Positions 8,737 through 15,505 of a DNA stretch of 54,270 nt are shown here, piece after piece. The notes under the pieces are model-generated. The model was not told where the DNA came from. It saw only the letters and a program-made list of their open reading frames with translations, and did no database searches. A program made the translations under genes and the position numbers. This DNA comes from Lachnospiraceae bacterium (GTDB lineage Bacteria > Bacillota > Clostridia > Lachnospirales > Lachnospiraceae): assembly GCA_910573755.1 (NCBI GenBank), contig CAJTBO010000016.1:1-54270 (forward strand), in the 5' to 3' direction. Positions within the stretch are counted from its first letter, which is position 1. Each line of letters starts with the position of its first letter.

Positions 8737-8773
8737 ACACCTCTATTCCAGTCCCGCACAAACCCTGCCGCGC
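8737..8773 (-). repeat. Leader element copy B (upstream of pduL)
   Basis: About 37 bases that match the element at 11711-11747 at about 30 positions, with the same placement directly over the ribosome binding site. The shared core on the minus strand is GGCAGGG, then TGCGG, then ACTGGAAT, then GAGG. Confidence 0.5.
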
Positions 8774-8865
8774 ACATTGCCTGAAAGACGGCCTACGGCT
8801 GCTCTGCACCTGCAGATCGTCTTGTGCGCTGCATAGCCTGTGCTGTTTTCCATTCCGTTGTTGAT

Positions 8866-8935
8866 ACTCAGCCGCGCCTTTTCCAGCACACGCCTTCGGG
8901 CATTCCGTGCTGATTCATATTGCGCCCGGCTGAGT
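8866..8935 (-). promoter_or_regulatory. Large nested hairpin between BMC-H and pduL
   Basis: The outer arms actcagccg (8866-8874) and cggctgagt (8927-8935) enclose a second stem, cagcac/gtgctg (8884-8889, 8907-8912). That in turn encloses gcc-ttcg-ggc, a classical TTCG tetraloop. The structure lies in the transcript just after the most conserved shell gene. It could protect the upstream mRNA or lower expression of the downstream enzymes relative to shell protein; this is inference. Confidence 0.6.
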
Positions 8936-8952
8936 CATTATGCTGTACCGTC

Positions 8953-9231
8953 CTATTTTACCTTCGGTAAGATCATCTCAACATCGTTATGAGGACGAGG
9001 AATTACATGGGTAGCAATCAGCTCGCCTAATTTTGCCGCGCTGTTTGCGCCTGCTTCTACAGAAGACTTTACAGCCCCTACATCACCGCGTACCATAACA
9101 GTTACAAGTCCGCTGCCGATCTTTTCTGTGCCGATCAGTGTAACGTTAGCTGCTTTACACATAGCATCCGCCGCTTCGATAGATGCTACCAGACCTCTTG
9201 TTTCAACCATTCCTAATGCTTCCTGTGCCAT
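8953..9231 (-). CDS. BMC-H shell protein, PduA/EutM-like (1)
   Basis: A 92-residue single-domain hexameric shell protein beginning [20 protein letters not shown], with the canonical pore loop KIGSG and the edge motif [17 protein letters not shown] precedes the start. It is nearly the same as the paralogue at 9580-9855, with most differences in the C-terminal third, which suggests recent duplication. The KIGSG pore is the type that passes small polar substrates such as 1,2-propanediol. Confidence 0.95.
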   Translation of the reverse strand: MAQEALGMVETRGLVASIEAADAMCKAANVTLIGTEKIGSGLVTVMVRGDVGAVKSSVEAGANSAAKLGELIATHVIPRPHNDVEMILPKVK

Positions 9232-9260
9232 AATGAATTTCCTCCTTCATTTTGTTTTAT

Positions 9261-9569
9261 TCACATTTTTTCCAGTGCTTCCGCATCCTTGAACCTGCTG
9301 GCGGATTTTCTCACCAGCCTCACGATCTCCGGATGAGGGTTTGCAATAACGCCCTGTACCGCCGGCTTCTTTATGCCGTTTTTTGCGGCTGTCTCAACGG
9401 CCTGTGTCACTGCTGACACATCCCCCTGTACGACCAGCGTCACCAGCCGTCCGCCGAGCTTGCGCTCCCAGGTTGCCAGCTCTACTTCCGCCGTTTTGCA
9501 CATGATGTCCAGTGCGGTCATTGCCGGTACGACACCCTGTATTTCAATAAAGCCGTATGCGTTTCCCAT
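9261..9569 (-). CDS. BMC-H shell protein with atypical pore (2)
   Basis: A 102-residue BMC-H protein (MGNAYGFIEIQGVVPAMTAL). The pore-loop segment reads ERKLGGRL rather than EKIGSGL, so Gly-Gly-Arg would line the central pore and give it a positive charge. The C terminus is extended by about ten residues beyond the usual fold. It sits between the two near-identical PduA-like genes. A pore selective for anionic metabolites or cofactors is possible (inference). Confidence 0.93.
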   Translation of the reverse strand: MGNAYGFIEIQGVVPAMTALDIMCKTAEVELATWERKLGGRLVTLVVQGDVSAVTQAVETAAKNGIKKPAVQGVIANPHPEIVRLVRKSASRFKDAEALEKM

Positions 9570-9579
9570 CAGTTACTCC

Positions 9580-9855
9580 TTAAACAGTCGGTAAAATCTT
9601 TTCCACATCATTGTGAGGACGGGGAATAACATGCTGTGCTACCAGTTCGCCAAGCCTGCTTGCCGCAGATGCGCCGGATTCCACTGCTGCCTTTACGGCC
9701 CCTACGTCACCGCGAACCATAACGGTTACAAGTCCGCTGCCGATCTTCTCTGTACCAACCAAAGATACTTCTGCCGCTTTGGTCATTGCATCTGCTGCCT
9801 CGATTGCAGCGGTAAGTCCTCTTGTTTCGATCATTCCTAAAGCTTCCTGTGCCAT
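9580..9855 (-). CDS. BMC-H shell protein, PduA/EutM-like (3)
   Basis: A 91-residue BMC-H protein beginning [20 protein letters not shown], with pore loop KIGSG and edge motif [12 protein letters not shown] chose the ATG at 9855, which has AGGAG eight bases upstream and matches the start of its paralogue at 8953-9231; a longer frame reaches 9882. The two were probably produced by duplication around the atypical BMC-H gene. Confidence 0.95.
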   Translation of the reverse strand: MAQEALGMIETRGLTAAIEAADAMTKAAEVSLVGTEKIGSGLVTVMVRGDVGAVKAAVESGASAASRLGELVAQHVIPRPHNDVEKILPTV

Positions 9856-9940
9856 AATGAATTTCTCCTTTTTCGTTTTCACAAATTAATATGTTATTCG
9901 GGCTTCTCCGGAACTTCCTGCGAATCTCCAAAGTATCCCA

Positions 9941-10022
9941 GGAAACTTCGCAGTTTTTTACGAAAATCCCCAGATATTCCGGGAAACTTCGCAATTTTCT
10001 ACAAAAATTCCGAAGTATCTGA
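9941..10022. repeat. Two 41-bp imperfect tandem repeats
   Basis: Copies at 9941-9981 and 9982-10022 share the first twelve bases exactly (ggaaacttcgca), and I count roughly three quarters identity overall. A weaker, partial third copy appears at about 9910-9938. They fill the gap between two BMC-H genes. Confidence 0.6.
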
Positions 10023-10047
10023 AAATTACTCATTCTAAGTAATTTTC
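10021..10047 (-). promoter_or_regulatory. Hairpin at the stop codon of the fourth BMC-H gene
   Basis: A perfect 10-bp stem (gaaaattact / agtaattttc) with a 7-nt loop overlaps the TGA stop at 10046-10048. It is followed in the transcript by the 41-bp repeats rather than a T tract, so it is better read as an mRNA processing or stabilising structure than as a terminator. Confidence 0.55.
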
Positions 10048-10390
10048 ATCGTTTATCAAATGCGTTCAGTTTGAGCATTTTGCAGCAGTCCGGTGTGGGC
10101 CTCGGGATCACGTAGCTCTGCACGATCCCCGCGCCGCTTGCGGCCACCTCTTTTGCCGCCTCCATAGCTGCTTCCACGTCTGCCACTGTTCCGCGGAATT
10201 TGATGGTTACCAGCAGTGGAACCGGAAGTGCATCCGCATTTGCCGGTTTGTTCTTATCGAAGTTTTCCAGCGTTACATCGCCCGCCTTGCAGCCTGCGTC
10301 GGCTGCCAGAAAAGCTGTTGTAAGCCCGAATACCTCCAGAATACCCACGGCTCTTTCGTCTTTCACTTCCTCCAGTTTTTTTTCTTCCAT
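10046..10390 (-). CDS. BMC-H shell protein with pore-loop insertion (4)
   Basis: A 114-residue divergent BMC-H protein. After an N-terminal extension (MEEKKLEEVKDERAVGILEV) the BMC fold is recognisable in LTTAFLAADAGCKAGDVTLE and VADVEAAMEAAKEVA. The KIGSG pore loop is replaced by a longer stretch, NFDKNKPANADALPVP, near residues 43-58. A Cys pair (DCCKML) lies near the C terminus. It is the first shell gene of the transcript. It may form a hexamer with a blocked or specialised pore; membership of the BMC family is clear, the function of the insert is not. Confidence 0.88.
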   Translation of the reverse strand: MEEKKLEEVKDERAVGILEVFGLTTAFLAADAGCKAGDVTLENFDKNKPANADALPVPLLVTIKFRGTVADVEAAMEAAKEVAASGAGIVQSYVIPRPTPDCCKMLKLNAFDKR

Positions 10391-10481
10391 CGCCTATACT
10401 CCTTCGACTTAGTTCGAAGAAAATTGAAACACGCTTTTTGTTTCCATTTTTCTCCTGTCATAAATAAATGAGCGCTTATGC

Positions 10482-11702
10482 TTATTTATTTATGATCGCG
10501 ATCTTCAGTCCTGTCATTGCCAGATTCTTCTCCAGCGCTTCATTGATCTGCTCTAACGGATATCTGTCTGTGATCAGTTCCGACAACGGAAGACCGATCG
10601 CTTTTGCGCTCTTTAAGAAATCAAAGGTGGTCACATAATCTCTCAGGGTGTATACCCAGGAGCCTACCAGTGTGATCTCTTTGGAACAAAGGTCAAAGTG
10701 CGGATTGATCGTCGCGTCTCCGCCGTTGATGAAGAATCCCAGTTCGCAGAGGCCGCCGCCGTTCCTGATAAATTTATAGATATTGGCATGTGCCACCGGT
10801 GAGCCGGTACACTGGAACGCGAAATCCGCGGGATGTCCGCCGAAGGCTTCCTCCACGCCTTTTGTCAGATTTTCAATGCCTTTGTAGTTCATGAAGTTCA
10901 CGCTGCCTGCCGCGCCGAGACGTTTTGCAAACTCAAGCCTCTGTTCGTTGCCGTCCACAGCGATCACGTTCACCATGCCCATGGTCTTTAAGATCGCGAT
11001 ACAGATCAGACCAATGGGGCCGCAGCCCTGTACCACCACCCGGCTGTTAAACCGGAGAATGCCTGTTGTTTTCGCTCTCTCTACCGCATGGATCAGTACC
11101 GCGCAGGGCTCGATCAGGATACGGGAATCCAGATCCAGATCGCTCACATTGAAGAATGTGGAGCCTAACGCGCCTCTGATCAGAATGTACTCCGCAAACC
11201 AGCCGTTAAAGTTGGATGCGTCTTCCGCCAGTAAGCCGTATACGTCAGCGCCGCCGACATTCTGCTTGTTTAAATCATACATTGTAATATCCGGGTTGTC
11301 TTTGAAGATCATGCAGGTTACGATCTTGTCGCCGACTTTTACATCTTTTCCCGCGCTGTCCTTCTTTACGTTTTTACCCATTTTTACGATCTCACCGGTG
11401 CCTTCATGCCCAAGTGCTACAGGGATCAGGCTGAAAGGATCGTTTTTATATTCGTGGGCATCCGTACCGCATACGCCGCAGCCTTCCACTTTTACCAGCA
11501 TATCGTCATCGCCCACCTCGGGGATCGGATATTCCATAATATCAAAGTGTTTCAACTGTGTCAGCACTGCTACTTTTCCCGTTTTGGGGATACTGCCCGC
11601 CGCGGGAGCCGCCGCCGGCGCAGCGCTTCTGACACTGCCGTCAGTCATGCTGGCGAGTACCTGTCTGACGATCTGCTCCACGTCATTTGAATTTACTGCC
11701 AT
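10482..11702 (-). CDS. Zinc-type alcohol dehydrogenase with encapsulation peptide
   Basis: A medium-chain dehydrogenase (406 aa) with GCGVCGTDAHEY and GHEGTGE around the catalytic zinc, EPCAV, and the NAD site VVVQGCGPIGL. The usual four-Cys structural zinc lobe is absent; that region reads MIFKDNPDITMYDLNKQ. Residues 1-19 (SNDVEQIVRQVLASM) form an amphipathic helix followed by an Ala/Pro linker, a clear encapsulation signal. In GRM5-like organelles such an enzyme reduces lactaldehyde to 1,2-propanediol or propionaldehyde to propanol, recycling NADH formed by the aldehyde dehydrogenase. Which reaction dominates cannot be read from sequence. Confidence 0.9.
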   Translation of the reverse strand: MAVNSNDVEQIVRQVLASMTDGSVRSAAPAAAPAAGSIPKTGKVAVLTQLKHFDIMEYPIPEVGDDDMLVKVEGCGVCGTDAHEYKNDPFSLIPVALGHEGTGEIVKMGKNVKKDSAGKDVKVGDKIVTCMIFKDNPDITMYDLNKQNVGGADVYGLLAEDASNFNGWFAEYILIRGALGSTFFNVSDLDLDSRILIEPCAVLIHAVERAKTTGILRFNSRVVVQGCGPIGLICIAILKTMGMVNVIAVDGNEQRLEFAKRLGAAGSVNFMNYKGIENLTKGVEEAFGGHPADFAFQCTGSPVAHANIYKFIRNGGGLCELGFFINGGDATINPHFDLCSKEITLVGSWVYTLRDYVTTFDFLKSAKAIGLPLSELITDRYPLEQINEALEKNLAMTGLKIAIINK

Positions 11703-11710
11703 TTCTATCT

Positions 11711-11747
11711 ATACCTCCATTCCAGTTCCGCATCAGCCCTGCCGGGC
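11711..11747 (-). repeat. Leader element copy A (upstream of alcohol dehydrogenase)
   Basis: About 37 bases over the ribosome binding site of the alcohol dehydrogenase gene, with core GATGCGGAACTGGAAT on the minus strand. Related copies lie before pduL (8737-8773) and asnS (32061-32090). The 5' end forms a small hairpin, agccc/gggct. Confidence 0.5.
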
Positions 11748-11773
11748 TAATGGTATTTATTCCGAAAATCTTT

Positions 11774-13165
11774 TCACCTTATGCAAAGGTTATCCGTCAT
11801 CACACAGCGTCTTTTCTTCGTAAAACTCTTCGCGCTGGTCAGGCCTTCACCCGTCCTGCTGGCGATCGTGAATGTACAGATGCTCTCGCCGCCGAATCCC
11901 AGCGCCGCATAGGAAGGTCCGTTCTTTACAAGAATTGCCGTATCAATCGCTTTCGCATACTTCGTGATCCGGTCCACATTCTTGGAATGGATATGTGCGG
12001 AGTGACGGTTGCCATGCTCAAGCCATACAGCCTTTTCCACGGCATCGTCAAAATCCTTTGCCGGAACGATACCGAGGATCGGCATCATCAGCTCTTCCGT
12101 GATCAGCGGATGCTCCTTCTCGCCGACGAAGGTGATACAGCGGATATTATCCGGCACCTCCACGCCGATCATGGAAAGCAGTACTTTCGCGGAACGTCCC
12201 ACGCACTTTCTGTTCAGCGCCCCCTTCGGTGTGAGCACGGTAGCCGCCAGCTTATCCTGCTCCTCTTTGGAAGCCAGATAACAGCCCTGTTCATTTACCA
12301 TGTAATGCAGCAGTTCATCGATAATGCTCTCCACTGCCACGATCTCCTTTTCCGCGATACAGGGCAGGTTGTTATCGAAGGTACAGCCGTTTACCACATC
12401 CGCCGCCGCCTTTCTGATATCCGCCGTCTCGTCGATCAGTGCGGGCGGGTTGCCTGCCCCTGCGCCGATGCCCCGTCTGCCGGAGGAAAGTACCGCCGTC
12501 ACAACGCCCGGGCCGCCGGTTGCCGCAATCAGCTGGATCGCCGGATGGTGCATCATGATATCACTGGATGCCAGTGTCGGTTTTTCCACCGTACATGCCA
12601 CATTGTCCGGTCCTCCCGCTTCCAAAGAAGCCTCATTTACCAGATTGATGGCATACATTGATGTTTTGATTGCCTGGGGATGGGGGTTGAATACTACCGT
12701 ATTTCCGCCCGCGATCATTCCCATCGCATTACAGAGTACCGTCTCGGAAGGGTTGGTGCAGGGCGTAATGGCGCCGATCACACCAAAGGGTCCCATTTCC
12801 ACAAGGGTAAGCCCGCGGTCTCCCGTATATGCTTCTGTTGTAATATCTTCTGTGCCGGGTACCTTGTCTGCCACCAGATGGTGCTTTAAGATCTTGTGGG
12901 GTACATTTCCCATTCCTGTCTCATCCACGCCCATCCTTGCAAGGATCTCCGCACTTTCATGTGTCTTTTTACGGATATTGGAGATAATCTTTTCTCTCTG
13001 ATCCATGGACAGATTTCTGACGATCTTCTGTGCCTTCTTTGCCGCCTCGATAGCTTCATTCATATCTTTGAAGATACCGTGTTTGCCGGAAGGGTTGTCA
13101 GCGATCTGCATCTTTGCCATAACTTCTGATACAATATCCTGTACCATGCTTTCACTTATAGGCAC
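11774..13165 (-). CDS. pduP: CoA-acylating propionaldehyde dehydrogenase (PduP/EutE-like)
   Basis: A 463-residue aldehyde dehydrogenase that makes propionyl-CoA from propionaldehyde and NAD. The catalytic Cys is C269 in NNLPCIAEKE, and the cofactor loop reads ATGGPG with GAGAGNPP. The N-terminal 20 residues (ISESMVQDIVSEVMAKMQI) form the encapsulation helix, joined by a short linker to the catalytic domain. Its start overlaps the end of the upstream PduO-like gene by ten bases, implying translational coupling. Confidence 0.95.
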   Translation of the reverse strand: MPISESMVQDIVSEVMAKMQIADNPSGKHGIFKDMNEAIEAAKKAQKIVRNLSMDQREKIISNIRKKTHESAEILARMGVDETGMGNVPHKILKHHLVADKVPGTEDITTEAYTGDRGLTLVEMGPFGVIGAITPCTNPSETVLCNAMGMIAGGNTVVFNPHPQAIKTSMYAINLVNEASLEAGGPDNVACTVEKPTLASSDIMMHHPAIQLIAATGGPGVVTAVLSSGRRGIGAGAGNPPALIDETADIRKAAADVVNGCTFDNNLPCIAEKEIVAVESIIDELLHYMVNEQGCYLASKEEQDKLAATVLTPKGALNRKCVGRSAKVLLSMIGVEVPDNIRCITFVGEKEHPLITEELMMPILGIVPAKDFDDAVEKAVWLEHGNRHSAHIHSKNVDRITKYAKAIDTAILVKNGPSYAALGFGGESICTFTIASRTGEGLTSAKSFTKKRRCVMTDNLCIR

Positions 13166-13638
13166 GTTACTACCTCCTTCAAGATGTCCTTTCCATATGC
13201 CGCAAGAGCCGTATCCTGCTCTGCCGAGCCGCCGCTCACTCCTAATGCGCCTATCAGCCTGCCGCCCAGATAGAGCGGTTCCCCGCCGCCGAAGATCACG
13301 ATCTTTCCCTCGTTGGTGAACTGAATGCCGTAGAGGGATCCGCCCGGCTGTGCCAGCTTCCCGAGGGTTTCCGTAGACATTTTAAATGCCGCACAGGTGT
13401 AGGTTTTGTTCAGCGCCACATCGAAACTTCCGATATACGCGCCGTCCATGCACTGCACCGCCACCGGCCTGCCGGCCTTATCGGATACTGCCGCCACCAC
13501 AGGGATTCCCATTTCTCTTGCCTTTTCCTGCACTCTGCCGATCAGGGCATTGGCGGTTCTCAGATTCATATCCTGCAGTGTGCTCCCGCCGCTTAGAACG
13601 GACTCTATTGTCTGTTTAATAAGTTCTTCCTGATTCAT
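13156..13638 (-). CDS. PduO C-terminal/GlcG-like (heme-binding fold) BMC protein
   Basis: A 160-residue DUF336/GlcG domain protein, seen in VVAAVSDKAGRPVAVQCMDG, NKTYTCAAFKMST and GGEPLYLGGRLIGALGVSGG. The first 17 residues (MNQEELIKQTIESVLSG) resemble an encapsulation helix. In Salmonella this domain is fused to the PduO adenosyltransferase; here the domain stands alone and the dehydratase needs no B12. Related proteins bind heme or flavin-like ligands, but the role inside BMCs is not established. Confidence 0.88.
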   Translation of the reverse strand: MNQEELIKQTIESVLSGGSTLQDMNLRTANALIGRVQEKAREMGIPVVAAVSDKAGRPVAVQCMDGAYIGSFDVALNKTYTCAAFKMSTETLGKLAQPGGSLYGIQFTNEGKIVIFGGGEPLYLGGRLIGALGVSGGSAEQDTALAAYGKDILKEVVTCL

Positions 13639-13642
13639 ATGT

Positions 13643-14464
13643 TTACAGCCCTAACTGCTGCATTACTTTCTTTGTGATCTCAGCCACCACTTCAGGGCTT
13701 GCGGATTTTGCCACGGAAGATACGGAACCTGTGCCGTTATCACTGTGAGAATGGCAGCCGCAGTTATGGCAGTTCTTGGTATCCTTGTTCATGCAGAGAT
13801 TTGCAGGATGCTTTCCGGGAAGGCCCATCTGTCTTCTGATCTCGTACAGTTTTTCGATCGTGTTCTTATCAAATTCCTTCGGTCCGCCCAGCATTTTGGA
13901 CTTGTACAGAAGTTCCGCATAAAATTCTACGGATTCCATCTTATGATAAGCAGCAAGAAGGTCGGTGCTCCATGTCAGCGCGCCGTGGCTCTCAAGCAAA
14001 ACCGCATCATAATAAGGAAGATACTTTTCTACATTGTCAGGGATTTCCATTGTAGAAGGTGTGCCATACTCAGCGATGGGCACACAGCCAAGAGCGATAA
14101 CCGCCTCGGGCATGATCGGCTGTGTCAGCGGAATACCCGCGATTGCAAAAGAGGTTGCAAAAGTAGGATGCGCATGCACAACCGCCCCTACGTCCGGTCT
14201 CTTCGCATAGACTCTCATATGCATCTTGATCTCGGAAGAAGGCTTAAAACCTTTGTTTGCCTGAATCACATTACCGTTTTCGTCCACTTTGCAGATATAC
14301 TCGGGTGTCATAAAACCTTTGGAAACACCGGTAGGTGTGCACAGAAATTCATGGTCGTTCAGTTTTACGGAGATGTTGCCGTCGTTTGCCGCAACCATGT
14401 TTCTGTTGTAGATCCTCTTTCCGATGTCACAAATCTGTTTTTTGATTTCAAATTCGTTCTGCAT
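13643..14464 (-). CDS. fucA: L-fuculose-phosphate aldolase (class II) with C-terminal encapsulation peptide
   Basis: A class II aldolase that cleaves fuculose 1-phosphate (or rhamnulose 1-phosphate) into dihydroxyacetone phosphate and lactaldehyde. Zinc ligands H97, H99 and H160 and catalytic E78 fall at a constant +5 offset from E. coli FucA. A His/Cys-rich linker (NCHNCGCHSHSD) precedes a C-terminal helix, SPEVVAEITKKVMQQLGL, typical of encapsulation peptides. The normal aldolase ends about residue 215, so the last 55 residues are the BMC-specific addition. AAGGAGG is at 14475-14481. It heads the second BMC transcription unit and marks the organelle as a fucose/rhamnose type. Confidence 0.95.
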   Translation of the reverse strand: MQNEFEIKKQICDIGKRIYNRNMVAANDGNISVKLNDHEFLCTPTGVSKGFMTPEYICKVDENGNVIQANKGFKPSSEIKMHMRVYAKRPDVGAVVHAHPTFATSFAIAGIPLTQPIMPEAVIALGCVPIAEYGTPSTMEIPDNVEKYLPYYDAVLLESHGALTWSTDLLAAYHKMESVEFYAELLYKSKMLGGPKEFDKNTIEKLYEIRRQMGLPGKHPANLCMNKDTKNCHNCGCHSHSDNGTGSVSSVAKSASPEVVAEITKKVMQQLGL

Positions 14465-14513
14465 AAAAATCTTTCCTCCTTGATTTCAGTCGATTTTGTT
14501 GCTTTATATCCTT

Positions 14514-14542
14514 AGTATAAGGTTGTTGCACAACAAAGTCAA
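14514..14542 (-). promoter_or_regulatory. Consensus promoter with internal palindromic operator
   Basis: On the minus strand TTGACT (plus 14537-14542) and TATACT (plus 14514-14519) are spaced by 17 bases. The spacer contains the palindrome TTGTTGTGCAACAA (plus 14523-14536). A repressor bound there would occlude RNA polymerase. Further TTGTTG-like half sites lie upstream near 14552-14566. DeoR, encoded at the end of this unit, is the natural candidate. Confidence 0.8.
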
Positions 14543-14677
14543 CATGTTTTTGTGTTGTTTTTGTTGGTTTTATTCCCCATATGAATCCAAAACCTGAGAG
14601 CATGTCCAAAAGATCATTCTCCTGTGTGAGACTTGGATTTTCTTAGGCGGTGTATTTGGGCACCGCGGAAAATCTTC

Positions 14678-15130
14678 TCACATTTTCCACGGAAGGACAT
14701 CCCCCTCCTCTGCCAGATACTCCAGAATCTCCGGAATGCCTTCTCCCGTTTTGGAATCCACATAAAAAATCTTTTTACAGCCGGTCAACCGGAGCCATTT
14801 ATCCGCCCGTTCCACTCTCGCCTTCGGATCATTGATCTTTGTGACGATGCCCACTGTATCCCGGTTTGTCATACAGGTGATGCAGGGGGGATACAGGGAG
14901 TAGGGCTCGGTTGCCGCAAGCAGCAGTCCCACCACCTGCGCCTCGTATGTGTAGAGCGCCAGCGCTCTTCCGAGATGCGCTGTCTGGGCATATTCGCCGG
15001 GGGTATCGATGATCACGTCAAAATAATTGACATACTGTGTTTTATGATACTGTATCTTCTCCCCTCTCAGCGCCTGCGTCAAGGTGGTCTTTCCCGCTTC
15101 GCTTCTTCCAACCAATATTATTTTTTTCAT
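14678..15130 (-). CDS. eutP: PduV/EutP-like small GTPase
   Basis: A 150-residue P-loop GTPase with Walker A GRSEAGKTTL, DTPGEY (G3) and TKIND (G4 position). EutP/PduV proteins associate with the outside of microcompartments and may influence their movement or act as small kinases. Its start overlaps the end of the EutS-like shell gene by four bases (ATGA type). It is the last gene of the glycyl radical enzyme unit. Confidence 0.9.
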   Translation of the reverse strand: MKKIILVGRSEAGKTTLTQALRGEKIQYHKTQYVNYFDVIIDTPGEYAQTAHLGRALALYTYEAQVVGLLLAATEPYSLYPPCITCMTNRDTVGIVTKINDPKARVERADKWLRLTGCKKIFYVDSKTGEGIPEILEYLAEEGDVLPWKM

Positions 15131-15504
15131 GTCCGTGTAATCCCGCAGATCGTATAGTGCAGCGTCTCGTCCGCATACTCCAAAATAGCCTGTACCGATG
15201 CCTCCACCTCGGATACCGTGCCTGTGATAATGAGTGAGCCGCTGAAGCGGTCCACAAAGCCCAGTTCAATACCGGATGCCTTCATCGCGATATCCGCAAT
15301 GATAATGGCTGTTTCCGCCGGCGATACCGTCAGCACGCCGATGGCTGATTTCGCGTAATCCACCGCCGGGTCCAATCCCAGTTTTTCATATAAGATCCGG
15401 TCCGGATTGGCGATGATGTGCGCCAGCGTGATCTGCTTGCCCGGCACCAGTTCCTGCACAATGCGCTGCTTTGTTTCCGGGCTTAAATTATCTGTATATC
15501 CCAC
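15127..15504 (-). CDS. EutS/PduU-like circularly permuted BMC-H shell protein
   Basis: A 125-residue BMC protein in which an N-terminal extension (LSPETKQRIVQELVPGKQIT) precedes LAHIIANP and the core AIGVLTVSPAETAIIIADIA. The extension forms the beta-barrel that caps the pore in EutS and PduU. It sits between the activase and GTPase genes, two bases after the activase stop. Confidence 0.92.
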   Translation of the reverse strand: MGYTDNLSPETKQRIVQELVPGKQITLAHIIANPDRILYEKLGLDPAVDYAKSAIGVLTVSPAETAIIIADIAMKASGIELGFVDRFSGSLIITGTVSEVEASVQAILEYADETLHYTICGITRT

Positions 15505-15505
15505 A

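Noticed and set aside
9941-10022. CRISPR-like array
   Set aside because: Only two or three degenerate 41-bp units with no distinct spacers and no cas genes in the window.
9707-10033. Minus-strand open frame spanning the 41-bp repeats and a BMC-H gene
   Set aside because: Its second half is an out-of-frame reading of a well-supported BMC-H gene and its first half is repeat sequence; no ribosome binding site was found.
11687-12661. Plus-strand open frame of 324 codons over the aldehyde dehydrogenase gene
   Set aside because: Antisense shadow of a conserved enzyme; no recognisable domain and no start signals.
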